NCBI RefSeq assembly: GCF_002920575.1
Contig: NZ_PQSQ01000040.1
Location: 1 to 64,000 of the forward strand
Length of the DNA stretch: 64,000 nucleotides
Direction: 5' to 3'
Source of the DNA: Streptomyces sp. Ru73
GTDB lineage: Bacteria > Actinomycetota > Actinomycetes > Streptomycetales > Streptomycetaceae
Under the pieces are notes generated by a model, which saw only the letters and a program-made list of their open reading frames with translations, made no database searches and was not told the origin of the DNA. Both the position numbers and the translations under genes were made by a program. Positions 1 through 8,696 of this stretch are shown in pieces. Each line of letters begins with the position of its first letter. The first letter of the stretch is position 1.

Positions 1-55
1 ACCCCCGCGCCCATCCCCGCGCCCGTCCCCCGCGTCCGCCCCCCCCCCGCGCCCG

Positions 56-1087
56 TCATGCTCGGCTGTGTGCAGGCCCGACGAGGCGATCGCCGGACAG
101 CAGCGTGCCGGCCTGCTTGACGTGCTGCAGTACAGGCGAGACCTCCATGCTCTGCAGGCCGGCCAAGGAGCCGATGCGATCGGACGTGAACTCGAACAGC
201 TCGTCGAGGTCCCGGCAGTGCGCCACCGCATGGATGTTGTGCGGCCCGGACACCGCCGCGGCGAAGGCGATCTCCGGTTCCTGCGCCAGCGTGCGGCCGA
301 CGGTCTTCACCGCCGACGGGTGCACGCGCAGCCACAGGTTCGCCCGGGCGTGATACCCCAGAGCGGCCGCGGCGATCTCGACATCGATGTGGACGACCCG
401 GCTCCGGAGCAAGGCACCAAGACGGCGTGACACGCGCCCCGGAGTGGAGTCCGCCGCCGCGGCGAGGTCGACGAGGCTCGCACGGCCGTCCGCGGCAAGG
501 GCGTCGAGGATCTTCTCGTCCTCGGCGGTGAGGCGTACGGGATCGCGGGCGACCACGGGTGACTCGGTGAACGGCGGACCGTCGCTGCCGAGCGCCGCTT
601 CCTGCTCCGGAGTCAGCGCGCCGTGCAGCGCCGTCCAGTAGTGGCCCCGCCCGCCCACGAACTGGCGGAGCATCGCGAAGGCATTGATGTCGAGCACCGC
701 AGCGGTACGCGGAAGCCGCCGCCCGAGCAGGTTCTCCCGCTGTTCCCGCGTACGCGACTGGGTGGCGCAGGTGATCTCGCAGCCCGCCGCGCTCAGGGCG
801 ACCCAGTTGACATCGTCGCGTCGGGCGAGCGCGTCGGCGATCGCCGCGACGCTGCCGGGGCGGCAGCGGAGCCGCACCAGCCATCTGCTCTGCCCCAGCG
901 CCCCCGGGTTGACCATGCCGGCGACGCGGAGGACGCCCTCCGCGCGCAGCCGCCGGTACCGGCGGTTGACGGCACTCTCGGTGAGTCCGAGAGCGGCTGC
1001 GATCGAGGCGAAGGAGGCACGCGGAGCGATCTGCAGTGCGCGAATGATACGCACATCGTCCGGCTGCACAGCGACGGATTCAGACAT
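56..1087 (-). CDS. Lrp/AsnC-family regulator with two tandem modules
   Basis: This 343-residue protein is about twice the size of a usual Lrp/AsnC regulator. It carries two winged-helix segments (about residues 25-47 and 203-224), each followed by an AsnC-type effector-binding region, so it looks like an internal duplication. I chose the ATG that gives MSESVAVQPD; upstream in-frame codons would add a basic, unconserved 25-residue leader. It diverges from the SDR/amidohydrolase pair, which it may control by binding the 188-bp spacer. The ligand is unknown. Family assignment is good; the regulatory target is inference from position. Confidence 0.82.
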   Translation of the reverse strand: MSESVAVQPDDVRIIRALQIAPRASFASIAAALGLTESAVNRRYRRLRAEGVLRVAGMVNPGALGQSRWLVRLRCRPGSVAAIADALARRDDVNWVALSAAGCEITCATQSRTREQRENLLGRRLPRTAAVLDINAFAMLRQFVGGRGHYWTALHGALTPEQEAALGSDGPPFTESPVVARDPVRLTAEDEKILDALAADGRASLVDLAAAADSTPGRVSRRLGALLRSRVVHIDVEIAAAALGYHARANLWLRVHPSAVKTVGRTLAQEPEIAFAAAVSGPHNIHAVAHCRDLDELFEFTSDRIGSLAGLQSMEVSPVLQHVKQAGTLLSGDRLVGPAHSRA

Positions 1088-1275
1088 GGAGGCACCTGGC
1101 ATACGGGGAATCGTACGGACGGCCCTCTTCGGCTCGCTCCGGCGACAGTCCGGCGGACACACTCGTCCCGCACGGCCGCAGAGCCGTCATGGCGTCACCG
1201 GCCGGGCCCGCCTCCGTGCGTGTTTCGGTGACGCACACGAAAAGCTCACCACGTGAAGAACGGAGATGACGCCGG

Positions 1276-2088
1276 ATGTCATCGACTGAACCCGGGCACG
1301 GCCCCGGGCAGGGACCCGAGCGCGAACCCGGGCAGGGGCCCGGGCACGACCCCGGGCACCACCCCGGGCACCACCCCGGGCACCACCCCGGGCAAGGCAC
1401 GCCGACCGCTCTCCTCGTCGGCGCCTCGCGCGGCCTCGGGCACGCGATGGCGGCCGAATTCCTCGACAGGGGCTGGAACGTCATCGGCACGGTCCGCGAC
1501 ACCACGGCCCGCACACCCCTGCACGACCTCGCAGACCGGGCCGGCGGACGCCTGACCATCGAGCACCTCGACATCAACGAGCCCGGCCACCTGGCGCCCC
1601 TGCACGAACGCCTCGCGCGACGCCGGCTCGACCTGCTCTTCATCAACGCCGGCACCACGAACAACGAACAGACACCGATCGGCGCGGTGCCGACGGCCGA
1701 CTTCGTCGAGGTGATGGTCACGAACGCCCTCAGCCCCATGCGCGTCATCGAAGCGCTCGAAGACCTCGTCACCCCCACCGGACTCATCGGAGTGATGTCG
1801 TCCGGGCAAGGCAGCATCACGAACAACACGAACGCGGGACGTGAGGTCTACCGGGGAAGCAAGGCGGCCCTGAACATGTTCCTGCGCAGCTTCGCCGTCC
1901 GGCAAGCCGGTACCCGGCGCGGCTTCGTCCTCCTGGCGCCGGGCTGGATCCGCACCGCGCTCGGCGGGCCGGACGCGCCGTACAGCGTCGAGGAGAGCGT
2001 CCCGCTGCTGGTGGACGTCCTGCTGGCCAAGCTGGGCACGCCCGGCCTTGAGTACCTGGACCGCACGGGCCGGACCGTCCCTTGGTAA
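1276..2088 (+). CDS. SDR-family oxidoreductase with a PGHH-repeat N-terminus
   Basis: This 270-residue protein is a short-chain dehydrogenase/reductase. The nucleotide-binding motif GASRGLG lies near residue 49, followed by an NAG motif and a YRGSK active-site sequence. The first 41 residues are not SDR-like: they are a low-complexity run of Pro-Gly-His/Gln units, including three PGHH copies encoded by a 12-bp DNA repeat. The substrate cannot be predicted. The start ATG has an upstream GGAGA, but a spurious or extended N-terminus is possible. The next gene begins about 20 bp after the stop, so the two are probably co-transcribed. Confidence 0.82.
   Translation: MSSTEPGHGPGQGPEREPGQGPGHDPGHHPGHHPGHHPGQGTPTALLVGASRGLGHAMAAEFLDRGWNVIGTVRDTTARTPLHDLADRAGGRLTIEHLDINEPGHLAPLHERLARRRLDLLFINAGTTNNEQTPIGAVPTADFVEVMVTNALSPMRVIEALEDLVTPTGLIGVMSSGQGSITNNTNAGREVYRGSKAALNMFLRSFAVRQAGTRRGFVLLAPGWIRTALGGPDAPYSVEESVPLLVDVLLAKLGTPGLEYLDRTGRTVPW
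1293..1394 (+). repeat. CCCGGG-rich coding minisatellite
   Basis: CCCGGGCA-type units recur about every 12 bp. The last copies are near-identical CACCACCCCGGG-phased 12-mers in frame, so unit gain or loss would change the protein by four residues. The repeat also makes many CCCGGG palindromes. Confidence 0.85.
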
Positions 2089-2108
2089 GCCCGCAGAACC
2101 GTCCGGCC

Positions 2109-3083
2109 ATGCCACGCATCGCTGTCGAAGAACACTGGGCCATGCCGGAATTGACGTCCGCCCTCCGGGCCGCGCGGCATCCCGACGAGAGTCTTCTCCT
2201 CAACGAGACGGGCGACAATGAGGAACGCCTGACGGACCTCGGGGCCGGCCGCATCGCAGCCATGGACGCGCAAGGCATCGACATAGCGGTCCTCGCCCTG
2301 ACGCCGCCAGGGGCCCAGCCGTTGCCGCCCCAGGAGGCCGTGCAGCTCAGCCGCGCCGCGAACGACATGGCGGCGGCAGCCGTCGCCCGGCATCCCGACC
2401 GTTTCCGCGCGTTGTCCACGCTGCCCATGTCGTCGCCGAAGGACGTCGCGGACGAGCTGGCACGGGCCGCAGGCATGGGGCACGTGGGCACCATGGTCTA
2501 CGGCCGGTCAGGCGACCTCTTCCTCGACGACCTCGCCTACGACGACTTCTTCTCCGCCGCTTCGGCGCTCGGCCAGCCGGTGTTCCTCCACCCTCAACTG
2601 CCCTCGGCGGCCGTCCGCGACGCGTCGTACCGCGGTTTCGATCCCATGACGGACCTTGCCCTCGCCACCTTCGGATGGGGATGGCACATGGACGCGGCGA
2701 CGGCGGCGCTGCGGCTGATCCTGCGCGGTACGTTCGACCGGCATCCCGGGCTCCAGGTCGTGCTCGGGCACTGGGGCGAGATGCTGCTGTTCTGGCTGGA
2801 CCGGGCCGACGGTCTCTCCCGTATCGCCGGGCTGCGGCGCTCCGTGGCGGAATGCATCCGGGCGAACTTCCATTTCACCGCCTCCGGCATGCTGAACCCG
2901 GCGCTCCTGCGGCATGCCTTGGCCGTCACCTCTGCCGACCGTCTGCTCTTCTCGACCGACTACCCCTTCCAACGGCCGGCCGGAGAAGAAATCGATGGCT
3001 TTCTGGCCCACTTTTCCTCGGACGCGGAACGTCAGCGGTTCTCCTCGGCCAACGCGGCATCCCTGTACGGCATCGACCGCTAG
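2109..3083 (+). CDS. Amidohydrolase-2 family enzyme, resorcylate/dihydroxybenzoate decarboxylase-like
   Basis: The 324-residue product has the hallmarks of the metal-dependent aromatic-acid decarboxylase branch of the amidohydrolase superfamily. It starts RIAVEEHW, has a metal-ligand region FLHPQLP, then VLGHWGEM and finally FSTDYPF, whose Asp is a metal ligand. Known relatives non-oxidatively decarboxylate gamma-resorcylate or 2,3-dihydroxybenzoate, but the true substrate here is open. I chose the ATG giving MPRIAVEEHW because relatives begin there; a TTG 27 bases upstream would overlap the SDR stop. It probably forms a two-gene operon with the SDR. Confidence 0.8.
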   Translation: MPRIAVEEHWAMPELTSALRAARHPDESLLLNETGDNEERLTDLGAGRIAAMDAQGIDIAVLALTPPGAQPLPPQEAVQLSRAANDMAAAAVARHPDRFRALSTLPMSSPKDVADELARAAGMGHVGTMVYGRSGDLFLDDLAYDDFFSAASALGQPVFLHPQLPSAAVRDASYRGFDPMTDLALATFGWGWHMDAATAALRLILRGTFDRHPGLQVVLGHWGEMLLFWLDRADGLSRIAGLRRSVAECIRANFHFTASGMLNPALLRHALAVTSADRLLFSTDYPFQRPAGEEIDGFLAHFSSDAERQRFSSANAASLYGIDR

Positions 3084-3299
3084 GTGAGGGGGCGGGGGCG
3101 GGGTGGTGGAGGGGCGGCGAGAGCGGGGCACGGGGAGCGGGGAGTGTGGGGCGGGGCGCGGGGGCGAGGGCCGCTGTACCGTTTCCGCCCCCTCTTCCCC
3201 CATGGGGGCGAAATGGGGTCCCCTTCTCAACACAGTACGCGGGGGTACTGACACCCCCCGCCCCCCACAGCCCCTGTCCCGCCCCCCCCGTCCCGCCCC
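3084..3299. terminator. Mirrored G-rich/C-rich spacer between convergent genes
   Basis: Both flanking genes end with TAG and run straight into G-rich transcript. On the plus strand, 3088-3114 has four G-runs separated by one to seven bases. On the minus strand, the stretch just before 3300 has several runs of four or more G. The two tracts form an imperfect inverted repeat across the spacer. Each is also a candidate quadruplex. No coding sequence is visible. A bidirectional termination role is inferred from symmetry and position. Confidence 0.5.
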
Positions 3300-4286
3300 C
3301 TACGACTCCGCCCGCACCTCTCGCTCCCGGTCCCGGCGTCGTTCCCGTTGCGGCTCCACCGTGTACTTCGGGTCCTCCGCCGAGGCCATGCCGGCGTGGA
3401 AGACGCCGAAGCGGGTGAGGGCCGAGCCGGTCAGCAGGGCCAGGCCGCCCGCGACGGCGGCCGGACGGCTGCGGCCGCCCAGCAGCCCTGCGGTGGCCGC
3501 GCCGCCCACCGTCAGCGCCTGTGCCCAGCGCATCAGCGTGCCGGCCTTGCCCGAGTGGTAGGTCTCGGCGACCATGCCGAGCCGCCGTTCGGCCGCGGTC
3601 GTGGCCGCCTTGTCCGCGGCGGCGGCCAGCAGCGCGGCGCACCGCGCGGGGCCGGTCTCCCGGGTGGGGGAGACCACCAGCGCCATGCCGGAGGCGGCGG
3701 CGGTCGCGGAGGCGGCGAAGAGGTACGGGAGTTCGCGGTGGGCGCCGTGCCAGGCGGGCACCGCCGTGTCGGCCGCGAGCACCGCGGTGTACGTCGCCAC
3801 GGCCGGGCCGAGCAGCGCGGCCGCGCCGGTCGCCGCGGCCCCCACGCGCGGCAGCCGGCCGGTCACCGCGCTCGCGGCCGCCGCGCCCGCCATCGGCCCG
3901 TACCCGGCCAGCAGCCAGGAGCCGACGCTCATGGGGGAGGTGAGCTTGCAGACGCGGAGCATGTTGGCGAAGCGGTCCGGGCGGCCCAGGTCGTTGATGA
4001 GCGCCGCGGTGGACAGGGAGATCGCCGCGAGGGAGGAGACCTTCAGGGCCTTCGCCATCGTGCGGCGGCCGGTCAGCTGCGCGCCCGCCGCCAGTACGGA
4101 GCCGGCGCCCGCCAGTCCGCCGGTGAAGAAGTACCCGGCGATGTCCCGGTCCTTCCAGGACGGTGCCTTGATGACGGGGCGGCCGTAGTAGGAGTCGAAG
4201 TCGGCGCGCGGCACCATCAGTTCCTCGCCCTTGCCGCGACGCCCCTTCCCGCCCTTGGACCGGGTGCCGGTCGTCGGCCCGCTCAT
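3300..4286 (-). CDS. NrfD/PsrC-type membrane subunit of formate dehydrogenase
   Basis: This 328-residue protein has about eight hydrophobic segments and starts with a basic, Gly/Lys-rich tail. It matches the NrfD/PsrC membrane-anchor family that passes electrons between a ferredoxin-like subunit and quinone. Its ATG overlaps the stop of the Fe-S subunit gene by four bases (ATGA), showing translational coupling. It sits last in the operon, replacing the cytochrome b subunit of enterobacterial formate dehydrogenase-N. The protein ends in a charged Arg/Glu-rich tail. Confidence 0.85.
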   Translation of the reverse strand: MSGPTTGTRSKGGKGRRGKGEELMVPRADFDSYYGRPVIKAPSWKDRDIAGYFFTGGLAGAGSVLAAGAQLTGRRTMAKALKVSSLAAISLSTAALINDLGRPDRFANMLRVCKLTSPMSVGSWLLAGYGPMAGAAAASAVTGRLPRVGAAATGAAALLGPAVATYTAVLAADTAVPAWHGAHRELPYLFAASATAAASGMALVVSPTRETGPARCAALLAAAADKAATTAAERRLGMVAETYHSGKAGTLMRWAQALTVGGAATAGLLGGRSRPAAVAGGLALLTGSALTRFGVFHAGMASAEDPKYTVEPQRERRRDREREVRAES

Positions 4287-5233
4287 CGCCGTCCCTTCCG
4301 TTGCATGATCGCCGGGAGTACGAAGGACGTCACCGCGCCGGCCGCCAGGGTCAGGGCCGCGGCGCCCGCGTGCTTCCACATCGTGGGCAGGTCGCGGGTG
4401 GTGACCACCGGGTCCGGCGGCAGGCCGTACACCTCGGGCTCGTCCAGGAGGAGGAAGAACGCACCGTCGCCGCCCACGCCGTCCTCCGGGTCGTGGCCGT
4501 AGAGCCGGGCCTCCGGTACGCCTGCCTCGTGGAGCTGGTCGACGCGGAGCGCGGCGCGTTCGCGCAGTTCGTCCAGGGGGCCGAACTGGATCGAGTCGGT
4601 GGGGCAGGCCTTGGCGCAGGCCGGTTCCTGGCCGGCGCCGAGCCGGTCGTAGCACATGGTGCACTTGAAGGCCCGGCCGTCGTTCTCGCGCTGTTCGATG
4701 ACGCCGTACGGGCAGGCCGGTACGCAGTAGCCGCAGCCGTTGCAGATGTCCTCCTGGACGACGACCGTGCCGTACTCGGTGCGGAAGAGCGAGCCGGTGG
4801 GGCAGACGTCGAGGCAGGCCGCGTGCGTGCAGTGCTTGCAGACGTCGGAGGACATCAGCCAGCGCAGGTCCCCGGCGGGGCGCTGCGGGTCGTCCTCGGC
4901 GAGCGGGAGTCGCGTACGGCCGTCCGGCGCGGGCGATTCCGCGGGCACCGGTACCCGGCGCGGCGCGGACTGTTCGATGAAGGCGACGTGCCGCCAGGTG
5001 GAGGCCCCGAGGCCCTGGGTGTTGTCGTACGACATGCCGGTGAGCGACAGGCCGTCCTCGGGGATCGCGTTCCACTCCTTGCACGCCACCTCGCACGCCT
5101 TGCAGCCGATGCAGACGGAGGTGTCGGTGAAGAAGCCGACGCGGTCGGGCGGGTTTTCGTGGCCCGCGTCGCCGGCCGGGTCGGGCTCGGGGCCGCTGAA
5201 GAGACTGCCGGTCTCGAAGAAGACGCCGGTCAT
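4283..5233 (-). CDS. Formate dehydrogenase beta subunit (four [4Fe-4S] clusters)
   Basis: This 316-residue electron-transfer subunit has four cysteine clusters in the order typical of FdhB/DmsB proteins: CIGCKACEVAC, CKHCTHAACLDVC, CNGCGYCVPAC and CTMCYDR...CAKAC. A single hydrophobic helix near the C-terminus (AALTLAAGAVTSFVLP) would anchor it to the membrane. It starts two bases after the catalytic subunit stop and overlaps the NrfD gene by four bases. Its role is to carry electrons from the molybdenum subunit to the membrane subunit. Confidence 0.93.
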   Translation of the reverse strand: MTGVFFETGSLFSGPEPDPAGDAGHENPPDRVGFFTDTSVCIGCKACEVACKEWNAIPEDGLSLTGMSYDNTQGLGASTWRHVAFIEQSAPRRVPVPAESPAPDGRTRLPLAEDDPQRPAGDLRWLMSSDVCKHCTHAACLDVCPTGSLFRTEYGTVVVQEDICNGCGYCVPACPYGVIEQRENDGRAFKCTMCYDRLGAGQEPACAKACPTDSIQFGPLDELRERAALRVDQLHEAGVPEARLYGHDPEDGVGGDGAFFLLLDEPEVYGLPPDPVVTTRDLPTMWKHAGAAALTLAAGAVTSFVLPAIMQRKGRR

Positions 5234-5235
5234 GG

Positions 5236-8200
5236 CTACTGCTCGCTTCCCGTGAGCTCGGTGATCCCGGCGCGCCGCCGGTAGTCGGCGACCAGCCGCG
5301 GCAGGTCGGCGCCGCGCGGCCGGCGGCCGGGCCGGATGTCGGCGGTGAGGGCCTTGTCCTCCTGGATGTGCGCGTTGGGGTCCAGCGAGATGGCCACCAG
5401 TTCGTTGGCGGCGTCGCCGGTGACCACGCCGTTGGGTCCCCAGTGGAACGGCAGACCGATCTGGTGGACCGTGCGGCCCTGTACGGTCAGCGGCTTCATC
5501 CGCTCGGTGACCAGGACGCGTGCCTCGATGGCGTTGCGCGCGGTGACGATGGTGGCCCAGCCGGTGTGTGCCAGCCCGCGTTCGGCGGCCAGCTCCGGGG
5601 ACACCTCGCAGAAGAACTCCGGCTGGAGCTCGGAGAGGTACGGCGACCAGCGGCTCATGCCGCCCGCCGTGAAGTGCTCGGTGAGCCGGTAGGTGGTGAC
5701 CACGTACGGGTAGGTGTCCGCGCCGGGTTCGTCGCCGCTGGGGTGGTAGCGGTTGCCGGGCCGGGAGTGCACCTCGCGCGCGGGTGACCGGGAGCGGGAG
5801 GGATGGAGCGCGTTGGTGAACGGGGAGTCCTGCGGCTCGTAGTGGGTGGGCAGCGGCCCGTCGAGCAGTCCGGCGGGCGCGAACAGCCAGCCCTTGCCGT
5901 CGGCCTGCATGATGAACGGGTCGTCGCCGCGCAGCGCGTCCGGGCCCTCGGCGTCGTCCGGCGGTACGTACCCCGGCTCCTTGTCGGGGACGAAGTCCGG
6001 CACGTCGCGCCCGGTCCACTTGCCGGCCTCGGCGTCCCACCAGACGTACGCCTTGCGTGCGCTCCACGGGGTGCCGTCGGGCCGGGCCGAGGCGCGGTTG
6101 TAGAGGATGCGGCGGTTGGCGGGCCAGGCCCAGGCCCACTCGGAGGCGACCCAGTCCTGCTCGGTGTGCGGCTTGCGGCGGTCGGCCTGGTTGATGCCGT
6201 CCGCGTACACCCCGCAGTAGATCCAGCAGCCGCAGCTGGTGGAGCCGTCGTCCTTGAGCTGGGTGTAGGCGGAGAGCGGCGCGCCGTCCGGGCCGCGGCC
6301 GTTGATCTCGGCGAGCACGGCGTCGGCGACCGGCTCCTCCAGCTCGCCCTCCACGGGATAGTCCCAGGCCAGGTCCTGGATCGGCCGGTCCATGGGGTCG
6401 GTGGAGGCGGCCAGCTTCGCCTTGATGCGGCGGCCCAGGTGGTACATGAACCACAGGTCGCTGCGGGCCTCGCCGTCGGGCTCGACGGCGGCGTGGTGCC
6501 ACTGCAGCCAGCGGTTGGTGTTGGTGAAGGAGCCGGACTTCTCGGTGTGCGAGGCGGCGGGGAGGAAGAAGACCTCGGTGCCGATGTCCTCGGTGCGCAG
6601 TTCGCCGGACTCGATCTCCGGGCCGTTCTGCCACCAGGTGGCCGACTCGATGAGGGAGAAGTCGCGGACCACCAGCCAGTCGAGGTTGGCCATGCCGAGC
6701 CGTTGCAGGCGGGCGTTGGCGGAGCCGACGGTCGGGTTCTCGCCCATCAGGAAGTAGCCCTTGCAGGCGCCGTCGAGCTGGGCGAGGACGATGTCGTAGG
6801 CGCCGTGCGAGCCGGTCAGCCGGGGCAGGTGGTCGAAGCAGAAGTCGTTCTCGGGCTGCGCGGCGTCGCCGTAGTAGGACTTCAGCAGGCTGACGAAATA
6901 GGCCCGCATATTGCTCCAGAATCCCTTGTCCGTACGGCTCGCCGTGACGAACGTGTCGAGATCCTCATGGGCGTGCGCGTGCGGCATCGGCAGATATCCG
7001 GGCAGCAGGTTGAACAGCGTCGGAATGTCGCTGGAGCCCTGGATGGAGGCGTGGCCGCGGAGCGCCTGGATTCCGCCTCCGGGGCGTCCGATGTTGCCCA
7101 GCAGCAATTGCAGGACGCTGGCCGCGCGAATGTACTGGGAGCCGACCGTGTGCTGCGTCCAGCCCACCGCGTACACGAATGCGCTGGTGCGGTCGGGGCC
7201 GGAATTCTCGGTGAGGGCTTCGCAGACGCGCAGGAACTGCTCCCGGGGTACGCCGCAGATCTCCGACACCATCTCGGGCGTGTAGCGCGCGTAGTGCCGT
7301 TTGAGGATCTGGAAGACGCACCGCGGGTGCTGGAGCGTGGGGTCCTGCGCGGGGGCCGACTCGGCCTGCGCGCCGCCCGAGCCGTGGGTCTCGGCGTGGC
7401 CCGCCGCGTGCAGGTGGCGTCCGGTCTCGGGGTCCTTCTGGAGCCGCTCGTCGTGCCGCTGTTCCACGTCGCCGGACGGGGCCTGTACGTCGGCGCCCTC
7501 GTACTGCCAGGTCTCGGCGTCGTAGCGGTGCTTCTCCTCGTCCAGGCCGGAGAAGATGCCGTCGAGGTCCTCGGTGTCCTGGAAGTCCTCGCTGACGAGG
7601 GTGGCGGCGTTGGTGTACGCGAGGACGTAGTCGCGGAACTCCTTGCCCTCGGTCAGGACGTAGTTGATGATCCCGCCGAGGAACGCGATGTCGGTGCCGG
7701 CCCGCAGCGGTACGTGCAGGTCGCACAGGGCGCTGGTGCGGGTGTAGCGCGGGTCGACGTGGATGACGGTCGCGCCGCGTGCCTTGGCCTCCATCACCCA
7801 CTGGAAGCCGACCGGGTGCGCCTCGGCGAAGTTGGAGCCCTCGATGACGATGCAGTCGGCGTGCTGGAGGTCCTGCATGAAGGTGGTGGCGCCGCCGCGT
7901 CCGAAGGACGTGCCGAGCCCGGCGACCGTGGAGCTGTGGCAGACCCGGGCCTGGTTCTCCACCTGGATCACGCCGAGGCCGGTCAGCAGCTTCTTGATCA
8001 GGTAGTTCTCTTCGTTGTCCAGCGTGGCGCCGCCGAGGCTGGCGATGCCGAGGGTGCGGGCCACGCGCTTGCCGTCGGACTCCCACTCCCAGGTGTCGCG
8101 GCGGGTCTCGATGACCCGGTCCGCGATCATGTCCATGGCGGTGTCGAGGTCGAGCGGCTCCCAGTCGGTGCCGTGCGGCCGCCGGTACAGCACCTGGTGC

Positions 8201-8505
8201 TCCCGCGCGTCGCCGGTCGTGAGCTGGAGCGTCGCCGAGCCCTTGGGGCAGAGCCGGCCGCGGCTGACGGGGGAGTCGGGGTCGCCCTCGATCTGGACCA
8301 CCTTCTCGTCCTTCACGTACACCTGCTGGCCGCAGCCGACGGCGCAGTAAGGGCAGACGGACTGCACCACCCGGTCGGCGGTCTCGGTGCGCGGCCGCAG
8401 CCCTTCGGTGTACCCGGACATCGCGGCGTGCCCGCGGCCGAGCGGGTCCTTGCCGGTGAGCTGCCGGTACACGGGCCAGTCGCGGATCAGCCGCTGCACG
8501 CCCAT
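5236..8505 (-). CDS. Formate dehydrogenase catalytic subunit, cysteine form
   Basis: This 1089-residue molybdopterin-bisPGD oxidoreductase oxidises formate to CO2. An N-terminal [4Fe-4S] motif (C51, C54, C58, C86) is followed by the molybdenum-ligand region NQARVCHSSTVAG. C189 stands where selenocysteine occurs in E. coli enzymes, with the catalytic His next to it, and no in-frame TGA is needed. A polar insert near residues 400-450 breaks the first half. No twin-arginine signal is visible, so the subunit probably stays on the cytoplasmic side. The ATG giving MGVQRLIRDW is preceded by GGAGG. It heads the three-gene operon; no fdhD or cofactor gene is in the window. Confidence 0.93.
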   Translation of the reverse strand: MGVQRLIRDWPVYRQLTGKDPLGRGHAAMSGYTEGLRPRTETADRVVQSVCPYCAVGCGQQVYVKDEKVVQIEGDPDSPVSRGRLCPKGSATLQLTTGDAREHQVLYRRPHGTDWEPLDLDTAMDMIADRVIETRRDTWEWESDGKRVARTLGIASLGGATLDNEENYLIKKLLTGLGVIQVENQARVCHSSTVAGLGTSFGRGGATTFMQDLQHADCIVIEGSNFAEAHPVGFQWVMEAKARGATVIHVDPRYTRTSALCDLHVPLRAGTDIAFLGGIINYVLTEGKEFRDYVLAYTNAATLVSEDFQDTEDLDGIFSGLDEEKHRYDAETWQYEGADVQAPSGDVEQRHDERLQKDPETGRHLHAAGHAETHGSGGAQAESAPAQDPTLQHPRCVFQILKRHYARYTPEMVSEICGVPREQFLRVCEALTENSGPDRTSAFVYAVGWTQHTVGSQYIRAASVLQLLLGNIGRPGGGIQALRGHASIQGSSDIPTLFNLLPGYLPMPHAHAHEDLDTFVTASRTDKGFWSNMRAYFVSLLKSYYGDAAQPENDFCFDHLPRLTGSHGAYDIVLAQLDGACKGYFLMGENPTVGSANARLQRLGMANLDWLVVRDFSLIESATWWQNGPEIESGELRTEDIGTEVFFLPAASHTEKSGSFTNTNRWLQWHHAAVEPDGEARSDLWFMYHLGRRIKAKLAASTDPMDRPIQDLAWDYPVEGELEEPVADAVLAEINGRGPDGAPLSAYTQLKDDGSTSCGCWIYCGVYADGINQADRRKPHTEQDWVASEWAWAWPANRRILYNRASARPDGTPWSARKAYVWWDAEAGKWTGRDVPDFVPDKEPGYVPPDDAEGPDALRGDDPFIMQADGKGWLFAPAGLLDGPLPTHYEPQDSPFTNALHPSRSRSPAREVHSRPGNRYHPSGDEPGADTYPYVVTTYRLTEHFTAGGMSRWSPYLSELQPEFFCEVSPELAAERGLAHTGWATIVTARNAIEARVLVTERMKPLTVQGRTVHQIGLPFHWGPNGVVTGDAANELVAISLDPNAHIQEDKALTADIRPGRRPRGADLPRLVADYRRRAGITELTGSEQ

Positions 8506-8696
8506 GGGTCCTCCAGCCGTCGGCGTTCGCTGTGCGGGCAGGCACGAGTGTCTCCAGGGTTGTCCCCGGGGCTGACGAGTGCCCGCCGACATGCCGCTCA
8601 CACCCGCCGATCGGGGGAGCGTCGCGGCCCGTGCGGGCGCGGTGGGATGCGCGCGCCGAGGTGAGAAGCGGGCCGGAGCGGTCAACCCTGGGGGGT

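Noticed and set aside
1..55. C-rich repeats of a CCCGCGCCC-type unit at the left edge
   Set aside because: Cut by the window edge and low in complexity; too short to tell a repeat from a terminator or replicon feature.
1223..1242. TTTCG-N10-CGAAA inverted repeat between the Lrp and SDR genes
   Set aside because: Arms are short and could be chance; kept out of the features although it is a possible Lrp site.
8000..8010. Possible selenocysteine site in formate dehydrogenase
   Set aside because: The frame has TGC (Cys189) at the metal-ligand position and no in-frame TGA, so no Sec insertion element is needed.
5803..8664. 953-codon open frame antisense to the formate dehydrogenase subunit
   Set aside because: Val/Gly/Leu-rich shadow of a high-GC gene with no domain or ribosome site; the minus strand has clear catalytic motifs.
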